NCBI GenBank assembly: GCA_001000545.1
Contig: LCOC01000003.1
Span: 1 to 32,196, forward strand
Direction: 5' to 3'
DNA length: 32,196 bases
Source of the DNA: Parcubacteria group bacterium GW2011_GWA2_47_21
Lineage (GTDB): Bacteria; Patescibacteriota; Minisyncoccia; Phycocordibacterales; DSPV01
Shown: in pieces, positions 1 through 6,360 of the stretch
Numbering within the stretch: position 1 is the first letter of the stretch
Layout: every line of letters starts with the position of its first letter
The notes under the pieces: model-generated
Databases searched by the model: none
What the model was told of the DNA's origin: nothing
What the model saw: the letters and a program-made list of their open reading frames with translations, nothing else
Program-made: the position numbers and the translations under genes

Positions 1-42
1 CCTTTCGGACTCATCAGTCCCGACACACATCGGGAGAACAGC
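1..42 (-). ncRNA. Type III hammerhead ribozyme, truncated by the window edge
   Basis: Minus strand: GCTGT-T-C | TCCCGA TGTGTG TCGGGA CTGATGA GTCC GAAA GG. It has a UUC cleavage triplet, a 6-bp stem I, the core CUGAUGA, and stem II GUCC/GG(AC) cut by the edge. The GAAA core and second stem III strand would lie outside the window. Confidence 0.82.
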
Positions 43-103
43 GGGACGATTTTCATCATCCCAGTAGTTTCCGCTCACCAAGCGCCGAGGAGCTTCCCCT
101 CGG
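43..103 (-). ncRNA. 61-nt three-hairpin structured motif, copy A (3' of the 190-522 ORF)
   Basis: Minus: CCGAGG-GGAAGCT-CCTCGG / CGC-TTGGTGA-GCG / GAAACTACT / GGGATGAT-GAAA-ATCGTCCC. Aligns without gaps to copy B (1050-1110), with identical loop GGAAGCT and compensatory stem changes. Confidence 0.7.
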
Positions 104-189
104 AATTGCGCACCAGTCTCGTCGGTGATAACGCCGTGATAATCGCGGCCGATGGAAGTTTTCGAGGCCCGCTTTCAACCTAACCCATC

Positions 190-522
190 TCACTCGATTG
201 CCGGATAGGCCTTGGAAGAGATGAGCTCCACCGTCCTTATTGTGGGGTTCCACCGCACGACCATCTCCACTCTGGTCGGTTGCCCGTTGGTGAGATATCC
301 TACCGCAGTGGCCGCATGCACTCGAAAGTGCTCCAACAAGTTGGTGGACTTGGTCTCCACAATCACTTGCCCGTTCGTTCCCTGCCCAACTACCCTCCAG
401 TGGTTGGTGGGAAAAAATGTGCGGTTGTACTGACTTTTGTCAGTTTCCACGACGCACCCAACGGCAATGAGAGTTGCGACTGCCAAAATGGCAATCCCGA
501 TGTTATTGGTTTTCATGTTCAT
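190..522 (-). CDS. Small lipoprotein-like secreted protein (110 aa)
   Basis: ORF begins MNMKTNNIGIAILAVATLIAVGC, a signal peptide with a lipobox-like cysteine. It has an upstream promoter-like element and a structured leader. Confidence 0.6.
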   Translation of the reverse strand: MNMKTNNIGIAILAVATLIAVGCVVETDKSQYNRTFFPTNHWRVVGQGTNGQVIVETKSTNLLEHFRVHAATAVGYLTNGQPTRVEMVVRWNPTIRTVELISSKAYPAIE

Positions 523-568
523 AGTGCCCTAGATACTGTCTCACAGCATCCAAAACACTATGAACATG
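514..568 (-). promoter_or_regulatory. 5' leader hairpin sequestering the start codon of the 190-522 ORF
   Basis: Perfect 13-bp inverted repeat CATGTTCATAGTG (514-526) / CACTATGAACATG (556-568). The ATG (520-522) lies in the downstream arm. There is an inner GATGCTGT/ACAGTATC stem. Confidence 0.65.
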
Positions 569-955
569 TTTTACAAAGAACTATACTCTATGAATCCGCG
601 AAAATCTTTTGTTCGTGGACTCAAGAAAGTGGAGCAAAAGCCTGCTCCATATCCGATGGACACCTCGCCACCTTCCCGCTTCGCCACATATGCAACATGT
701 AGCATCTACAACCAGCGCCACCTCTTTTGGGCTTTGTTGGTTTCTTGAAAAAGAACACATGAACCAGTTTCGTAGCATTCTGACGCCATCTATCTATTTG
801 GTCCAAATGGTGACCTTCGCTCTCTCATTACGCACCCGGCTCCAAGCGATATGGCCGTCTTCGCCTCCGTACTCCAAACCACGGTAGCGGGTTGGCCGTT
901 TAATGAGAAGTCCCTCAATCTCTATGAATCCGCTTCATTTTTGACGAAACGAACT

Positions 956-1001
956 CAAAAAAGTGAGGAATGTCTGGTTTTTGAATTGACCAAGACATTC
1001 C
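956..1001 (-). terminator. Rho-independent-like terminator downstream of the DUF1874 unit
   Basis: Minus: GGAATGTCTTGGT...ACCAGACATTCC followed by TCACTTTTTTG. Confidence 0.65.
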
Positions 1002-1049
1002 TCTGCAAATACTCATCCGTTGATGAATCAACCTTTGGCGGATAGCAGA

Positions 1050-1110
1050 GGGATAGAATAATCTACCCCAACAGTTTCGGCTCGTCAGGCCCTTCGGAGC
1101 TTCCCCGAAG
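1050..1110 (-). ncRNA. 61-nt three-hairpin structured motif, copy B (3' of the DUF1874 ORF)
   Basis: Minus: CTTCGG-GGAAGCT-CCGAAG / GGC-CTGACGA-GCC / GAAACTGTT / GGGGTAGA-TTAT-TCTATCCC. Same length and layout as copy A. Confidence 0.7.
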
Positions 1111-1156
1111 TAAATTATGCGGCTGTTTAATGTCAGGCCGATATGACACGCGAGCA

Positions 1157-1504
1157 CTACTCGGAAACTGTAAACAAGGCGAAGCTGAACTTCGCGCCTG
1201 CCACTTCTTCCTGTGTGTACTCGTGCCGGTTCTCCAACCGGGGGAGTCCGCTGACCCCCATCACCAAGGCCCTTTCGCCGCTCTGCACAACCACGCTCGG
1301 CGCTTTCGGTGGGATTTCCACCGAGATACCGAAACGGGTCTGCATCACATCGATGCTCGCCTTATGGGATGGGTTGAGACAAGAAACCACACCGCCTGCA
1401 ATGACCTCCTTTGCCTGCTCCACCGTAAGCGTCTGCTTACGGATGGTGCAGTTGGAGGGGAACATGCTGGGGGCGATTCCGAATCCGAAGTATGTTTTTT
1501 GCAT
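1157..1504 (-). CDS. DUF1874 / STIV-B116-like protein (AcrIII-1/Crn2 viral ring nuclease family)
   Basis: NPSHKASIDVMQTRFG aligns with the family motif xxGH(x)(S/T)xxLxxxLG. GERALVMGVSGLPRLENRHEYTQEEVAGAKFSFALFTV matches the family C-terminus. Alignment is from memory. Confidence 0.75.
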   Translation of the reverse strand: MQKTYFGFGIAPSMFPSNCTIRKQTLTVEQAKEVIAGGVVSCLNPSHKASIDVMQTRFGISVEIPPKAPSVVVQSGERALVMGVSGLPRLENRHEYTQEEVAGAKFSFALFTVSE

Positions 1505-1547
1505 AGCGACCTAAAACCTAACAATAAGTTTCAGATCGCCATGCAAA
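1498..1547 (-). promoter_or_regulatory. 5' leader hairpin sequestering the DUF1874 start codon
   Basis: Minus arms TTTGCATGGCGATC (1547-1534) and GGTCGCTATGCAAA (1511-1498) pair over 14 bp with two G-U wobbles. The ATG (1504-1502) is in the 3' arm. Confidence 0.65.
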
Positions 1548-1582
1548 ATGATTGTTTCCAAAGAACTGTGCTATACTGAATT

Positions 1583-1605
1583 GCGACAATAACTTAAATT
1601 GTCAC
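1583..1605. promoter_or_regulatory. Candidate operator O1 (GCGACAAT-N7-ATTGTCAC)
   Basis: Near-perfect inverted repeat just upstream of the TATAGC -10-like box of the DUF1874 unit. Confidence 0.45.
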
Positions 1606-1678
1606 GCCAACAGTGTAGCAGATAGAAGATATTTGTCAAGTTTATGTTTTTGAAAAATCCTGATAAATAATACTATTG

Positions 1679-1712
1679 TGACAATTGTCAGTTTATCATT
1701 GTGCCATATAAT
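1679..1712 (+). promoter_or_regulatory. Promoter of the TrmB-like gene with overlapping palindromic operator O2
   Basis: TTGTCA (1685-1690) - 16 nt - TATAAT (1707-1712). The perfect palindrome TGACAATTGTCA (1679-1690) overlaps the -35 box. Confidence 0.6.
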
Positions 1713-1740
1713 TAATACTGTCATATAAATATAACAAAAT

Positions 1741-2428
1741 ATGGAAGAAAAAATTTTAATGGATTGTGGTTTATCGGCCGAGCAAGTAAAAGTGTATCTG
1801 TTCCTCCTGAAGAACGGCCAAGCACCGGCCAAACGCATCGCCACGGCCACCGGTGTTGGCCGAACTCTTACCTATAAAGTGCTGGAACAATTAATCGCCC
1901 TGGAGCTTGTAGAAAAGAAGGACAACATAACGAAAGTGACATTTTTCTTTCCAGCTCACCCGCAACGCTTAAAAGAACTTGCCGCTAAAAAACTTCAAAC
2001 CACGGAACAAGCTACCGCAAACTTAAACTCCATCTACGGAGCCCTAACCTCCGAACGACGATATTTTAAGTATTGGCCAGGAGATCAGAGTAATCAGCTC
2101 CCCCATTGAAGAAGGTCGCAAAGAAATTCTCCATTTAATTCGCGAACAAATACAAAAACAGGTAGCGCAAAACATCAAAACTAAAGCGATTACTCCGATT
2201 GGACATCAAGAAATCGCCACGCCAGTGGCGGAAGACGAAAAATATTTAATAACTCGCAAAATAGTGCCGAAAGACGAATTACATATACCGGCTCAAATAA
2301 TTATCTATGGCGAAAAAGTGGCTATCACCAACTTTAAAGAAGGTTTCATTAATGTTCTTATGGAAAGCAAATATATCGCCGACACATTTCGGATTATGTT
2401 TGAATATATGTGGAACAAAATTCCTTAG
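1741..2428 (+). pseudogene. TrmB-like transcriptional regulator, frameshifted
   Basis: ORF 1741-2109 carries an N-terminal winged-HTH of TrmB type. The continuation ILSIGQEIRVISSPIEEGRKEILHLIREQ...FEYMWNKIP is read in the +1 frame to 2428. Confidence 0.6.
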
Positions 2429-2585
2429 TTTTTGCGGGATGGGAGAAACGTTCCTTACAGGAACAGTACCCCGATTGGATTCGCCTGTGGCGAATGCTCA
2501 ATCGGGCTTCGATTCTCCCACGAAAGCGCCCCGCGCTTTCTATCCTCGCAAAATACAATCGTCCGCCAAGGCGGACTCATTATTT

Positions 2586-2655
2586 GCGGGATGGGAGAAT
2601 CGAACTCCCGACCTCGGTTTGGAAAACCGACGTTATCCCATTTAACTAATCCCGC
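2586..2655 (-). tRNA. tRNA-Gly (anticodon UCC)
   Basis: Cloverleaf GCGGGAT...TCGGT TTTCCAA ACCGA...GGGAGTTCGATTCTCCC ATCCCGC. Confidence 0.93.
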
Positions 2656-2708
2656 TTCAAAAAGCTTCCATCGAAGCATAAAAATCCTAACAGAAATTGG
2701 ATGTTAAC

Positions 2709-2748
2709 AAAAGCAAAACCCTTTCTTCAAAGAAAGGGTTTTGCTTTT
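2709..2748. terminator. Bidirectional hairpin terminator
   Basis: AAAAGCAAAACCCTTTCTT-CA-AAGAAAGGGTTTTGCTTTT, 19-bp arms with T/A tracts on both strands. Confidence 0.8.
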
Positions 2749-2756
2749 TACTCTTA

Positions 2757-2837
2757 TTACTTACCGCCACCCGTCCCGCCCTCGCCTTGCGGCTCTGCCG
2801 GAGGGGTCCCTGGGGCTTGAGGTTTATCTTTAGCCAT
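2757..2837 (-). CDS. Putative 26-aa Pro/Gly-rich small protein
   Basis: MAKDKPQAPGTPPAEPQGEGGTGGGK-stop, immediately upstream of the 2709-2748 terminator on the same strand. Confidence 0.4.
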   Translation of the reverse strand: MAKDKPQAPGTPPAEPQGEGGTGGGK

Positions 2838-3017
2838 ATTCAGTTAAGAATATTATCCTTACTAAATTGACCTGCGCGTTTGCCCAGCATCTTCCCTATC
2901 CCGGGAACGCAATGGAGAGTATACCTCCGCTGACAAGGGTTTTTGCAAAGAAAAATAGAAATTGCTTGCTTGTCAAAAAAATCGGCGTAATTTGAAAGGT
3001 ATAATACTTTAATCAAA

Positions 3018-4235
3018 ATGACAACCTTGCTAAACGTTATCGCCATATTCATTTTCACCTTGGTATTGGGGCTTTTATCTAGCTCTGGACTAGTTGACAA
3101 TATTGTTGTGCAAAACACAGAGGTCTTGCTGAAGAGCCACTTGACCGACTCCGAATCGGCGCAAAAAAATACAAAACAAGAATCGGAAAAAGTAAAAGAA
3201 AACGGGCTTAATTTACAAACACCCGCTCCAAAAATTAAAACCAACCCCGTTGAACAGCAAAAAAATGGGCTGAAAGCAGAAGAATCCGAAAATATCACTT
3301 CGGGTACAGGAGTTCAAGCCCTAAATGATACCCTCGCTCCAACCAACAAACCAAACACGCCAACATTCACCCAAATACCGTTTGATGGCTTGAACGAGAA
3401 AGTCAGAGCGGTAGTGGTAAACATCATTTGCACCAGTAAAACCGGCGGTTCCTTGGCGCCCGCCTCGGGCAGCGGCGTTATTATTGACCCACAAGGTGTT
3501 ATTTTAACTAACGCTCACTTGGCGGAATATTTTTTGCTTAAAGATTATCCCGCTCCAAATTCCATAGAATGCGTCATCAGAAACGGCTCTCCCGCCTACC
3601 CCAAATTCAAAGCCGAGCTCCTTTATACCCCGCCAAAATGGGTGACGGAAAACAAAAAAGGCCTTTTGGACGAGAAACCCGCAGGCACCGGCGAGTATGA
3701 TTACGCCCTCCTTAGAATCACTAAAAGCGTCAATGAAAATACGGCCTTACCGGAAAGTTTCCCCTACCTTGAAATAGAAACGGGTGATAATTATTTAATC
3801 CGAGGCAATGGGCTTATATTGGCCGCCTACCCCGCTGGCTTCCTTGGCGGCATAAATATCCAACGCGACCTTTATCTTTCTTCAGCCCCAACTGCCATCG
3901 GCCAACTCTATACTTTTGCCACAAGCACCATAGATATTATCTCTCTGGGCGGTACCATAGTGGCTCAACAGGGCTCTTCCGGCGGCGCAGTAGCTCTTCA
4001 GAACGGGAAACTCGTGGGCATTATCGTCAATACCACATTGGGCGACACCACTTCGGAAAGGGACTTGCGCGCTTTAACTCTGAATTACATAAACAGGTCT
4101 TTGAAGGAAAATTTGGAACTGTCTTTGCGGGAGTTTCTAATGGTAAATTTAACCAAGACGGCAAAAACATTCAATCAAACAATAGCGCCGATTTTATCCG
4201 CCGAACTCATAAGCGTCTTGGAGGGAAACAATTAA
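3018..4235 (+). CDS. Membrane-anchored trypsin-like (HtrA-type) serine protease
   Basis: N-terminal TM helix; SGSGVIIDPQGVILTNAHL (His region), DYALLRI (Asp), QQGSSGGAVALQNGKLVGIIV (Ser). Confidence 0.85.
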   Translation: MTTLLNVIAIFIFTLVLGLLSSSGLVDNIVVQNTEVLLKSHLTDSESAQKNTKQESEKVKENGLNLQTPAPKIKTNPVEQQKNGLKAEESENITSGTGVQALNDTLAPTNKPNTPTFTQIPFDGLNEKVRAVVVNIICTSKTGGSLAPASGSGVIIDPQGVILTNAHLAEYFLLKDYPAPNSIECVIRNGSPAYPKFKAELLYTPPKWVTENKKGLLDEKPAGTGEYDYALLRITKSVNENTALPESFPYLEIETGDNYLIRGNGLILAAYPAGFLGGINIQRDLYLSSAPTAIGQLYTFATSTIDIISLGGTIVAQQGSSGGAVALQNGKLVGIIVNTTLGDTTSERDLRALTLNYINRSLKENLELSLREFLMVNLTKTAKTFNQTIAPILSAELISVLEGNN

Positions 4236-4534
4236 GAGGTTTTTCCAGGTAATCCGATTAATACAGCCGAATTGTCGGCCGTACCAGCTTTTACTCTCCT
4301 CTTTATCCCACAACCAACGCACCGGTGAATAATTACTTGTTTCCCCGCTTTTAAAATACAACCAATGGGTTCCATCAATGACTGACAGATTTCTCCCCTA
4401 TCCCCCGGGTTAACATCAATATGTTTTGACCAGAGACATTTAGGACAATGATTAGTGTAGCCGTTACCCTCAACGAAAAAACCGCATTTGTCGCAGTTGA
4501 AATTCTCTTTTTTCCTTTGAAAAGACAAACCCAT
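4232..4534 (-). CDS. RNHCP domain protein
   Basis: FNCDKCGFFVEGNGYTNHCPKCLWSKHIDVNPGDRGEICQSLMEPIGC is the RNHCP signature. The longer ORF start overlaps tRNA-like sequence, so the internal Met at 4534 is preferred. Confidence 0.85.
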   Translation of the reverse strand: MGLSFQRKKENFNCDKCGFFVEGNGYTNHCPKCLWSKHIDVNPGDRGEICQSLMEPIGCILKAGKQVIIHRCVGCGIKRRVKAGTADNSAVLIGLPGKTS

Positions 4535-4684
4535 TAGGTCTGAATGTTGTGATTGGAAACCCACACCTACCTCCCACCTGTCTACACCTATTTTTTCGGG
4601 GTGCCGGGAATCGAACCCGGACCTTAGGAATTTCTTATGGAAATTCCCGCGGAAGTGCCCCGCGCTTCCGGTCGCACCCATCAT

Positions 4685-4754
4685 CGGGGAGCCGAGAATT
4701 GAACTCGGACCTCACGCTCCCAAAGCGTGTATACTGCCACTATACTACTCCCCG
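4685..4754 (-). tRNA. tRNA-Pro (anticodon UGG)
   Basis: CGGGGAG...CACGC TTTGGGA GCGTG...CCGAGTTCAATTCTCGG CTCCCCG. Confidence 0.92.
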
Positions 4755-4768
4755 ACGATGAGTACGAC

Positions 4769-4803
4769 CCCAAAGCGTTTATACTGCCACTATCCTACAC
4801 CCA
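4769..4803 (-). pseudogene. Partial tRNA-Pro duplicate (5' half)
   Basis: CCAAAGCGTTTATACTGCCACTATCCTACACCC closely matches 4720-4753 of tRNA-Pro but lacks a T arm. Confidence 0.7.
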
Positions 4804-4851
4804 GACACGAGAGATAATTCCAAAATATGTATACCAGCCCCCTAAATATCT

Positions 4852-4907
4852 ATAACGGACATTCTATCGGACATTTTGTCCTTTGTGTCCGATAGAATGT
4901 CCGTTAT
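4852..4907. repeat. Perfect 22-bp inverted repeat built of TAaCGGACAT/TAtCGGACA units
   Basis: ATAACGGACATTCTATCGGACA - 12 nt - TGTCCGATAGAATGTCCGTTAT. Confidence 0.9.
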
Positions 4908-4949
4908 GTTAGCTTGAGAAATGTCCGATAGAATCTCTAAAGGACATTT

Positions 4950-5387
4950 TTACAGGATAATGTCTTTTATATATTTTACCTTAGCGGACGGACTATTTCG
5001 GGATAAAACAACAGAAATTATACCAAATTCCCACTCTGTTTCCCGTGAAAACCCCGGTTTTGATAAATAAACCTGAATCACTCGTTTTAATCGTTTTATT
5101 TTATTAGGATGAACATTGTCTTCTGGGCGGTATTTATCGGATGTTTCACGATTAACATTATCAAGATTTTCACATGAAACGGTTTTTACCTCTATAAATG
5201 TCAAAATACCTCTTTTTTGCGCAATAATATCTAACTCCCCATATTTTCGTAAAAAATTTCTTTCAATAATTGAATAACCTTTACTTAACAAAAACTTACA
5301 GGCAATTTCTTCGCCTAATTTGCCGGTAGTAATATGTTTTGCCTCTTGTTTCACATGTAACTTTATAAAACTTACTCTAAAGGACAA
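4950..5387 (-). CDS. yraN: YraN/UPF0102 family endonuclease-like protein (start uncertain)
   Basis: GKLGEEIACKFLLSKGYSIIERNFLRKYGELDIIAQKRGILTFIEVKT is the UPF0102 signature. Confidence 0.85.
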   Translation of the reverse strand: MSFRVSFIKLHVKQEAKHITTGKLGEEIACKFLLSKGYSIIERNFLRKYGELDIIAQKRGILTFIEVKTVSCENLDNVNRETSDKYRPEDNVHPNKIKRLKRVIQVYLSKPGFSRETEWEFGIISVVLSRNSPSAKVKYIKDIIL

Positions 5388-5564
5388 ATTTTAGTTCTAA
5401 GGGTCTATAAAGGACATTTTTACACACTGCCAACATACTTATCCACAGTTTATACTAAAAATGCTTAAATTATGGCTTAACTGCGGCAAACTAAGAAACT
5501 CTATCGGACACACACTACCAATGTCTCTTACGTACTATTGTGTTATCTGCGTGTTAATTAATAT

Positions 5565-5634
5565 GCGGGTAGGGAGAATCGAACTCCCGTCTGAAACTTG
5601 GCAAGTTCCTGTTCTACCACTAAACCATACCCGC
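5565..5634 (-). tRNA. tRNA-Gly (anticodon GCC)
   Basis: GCGGGTA...GGAAC TTGCCAA GTTTC...GGGAGTTCGATTCTCCC TACCCGC. Confidence 0.93.
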
Positions 5635-5638
5635 GTTG

Positions 5639-6301
5639 CTAAAAATTCACAAATTCTTTCGCCAACAACTCAATCCACTTTTTCATTTTCTTTTTTAAGA
5701 AAGTGCTGGAATAACTCAATACGCAAATTCCAAATTTCACTTTTCTAGTTTTGTGCCGGCCTTTTATTAAGACCGATTTAGTGAAATTATCATATTTTAA
5801 GCCGGTTTTTTGGATCCAGAACTCCTTTGCTTGACTATCATCAATATCTGGATAAATGAGCAAGTTGGCCTTAATTCGACCATTCTCCGCATGACAAATC
5901 TTTCTCAGAAAATCTGCAAACAATCTTACCATGTCTGGGTCAGAATTTGAAATCCTAAAACCATTTTTTGAAACCTTGTCTCCCTCACCCCAATATATAA
6001 CAATTCCAGCAATAAAAAGAGGGTGAAATTTCAAAGCATCAAAATCTTCAATGGCTTCAGATTCTGCTTCTTCATATAAGCGCTTTAAATTATCACCCCT
6101 GATTCTTCCTAATTGTTGAAGACGAATTATTGACTTACTTTTTAGTCGTTCCAACAACTTTTGAGCTATCTCGTTCGACCATTTCTGATCTCTGAACCAA
6201 GCAGAAAGTGTACTTTTTGGAATCCCTAATTCTGCCTTAATTTCGTTATAGCTTTTCCCAAATTTTCTTAATTTAACCGCATTTTCCTTATCTTTTCTCA
6301 T
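5639..6301 (-). CDS. HTH protein with a possible LAGLIDADG-like domain
   Basis: N-terminal HTH (KSYNEIKAELGIPKSTLSAWFRDQKW), then FIAGIVIYWGEGDK, which resembles homing-endonuclease-like CPR/archaeal proteins. Confidence 0.55.
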   Translation of the reverse strand: MRKDKENAVKLRKFGKSYNEIKAELGIPKSTLSAWFRDQKWSNEIAQKLLERLKSKSIIRLQQLGRIRGDNLKRLYEEAESEAIEDFDALKFHPLFIAGIVIYWGEGDKVSKNGFRISNSDPDMVRLFADFLRKICHAENGRIKANLLIYPDIDDSQAKEFWIQKTGLKYDNFTKSVLIKGRHKTRKVKFGICVLSYSSTFLKKKMKKWIELLAKEFVNF

Positions 6302-6360
6302 TACTTAATCATACATTATATATGTATATGATACGAGTCCGATTGTAGATAAACTTTTTC

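Noticed and set aside
56-253. ORF 56-253 minus as a protein
   Set aside because: Overlaps the better ORF 190-522 and the covarying structured RNA; composition looks non-coding.
1002-1049. Second hammerhead ribozyme after copy B (CTCTGC TA TCCG...CGGATGAG...GCAGAG)
   Set aside because: The core reads CGGAUGA instead of CUGAUGA, and stem II/GAAA are missing. At most a degenerate relic.
1070-1091. CTGACGAGCCGAAAC (minus) read as a hammerhead core
   Set aside because: No stem II between CUGACGA and GAAA, and no NUH site paired correctly. The same position in copy A reads TTGGTGAGCGGAAAC, so it is better explained as part of the 61-nt motif.
1-1620. Integron cassette array with attC sites
   Set aside because: ACCTAAC (RYYYAAC-like) occurs at 178 and 1517, but no convincing partner GTTRRRY with attC geometry was found and no integrase is visible. 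Kept only as an alternative.
3018-4235. Unusual N-terminal linker of the serine protease
   Set aside because: A TM anchor plus a low-complexity linker is ordinary for HtrA-like proteins.
4535-4684. N-terminal extension of the RNHCP ORF (starting MMGATG)
   Set aside because: Runs through the tRNA-like sequence; an internal Met at 4534 gives the expected domain length.
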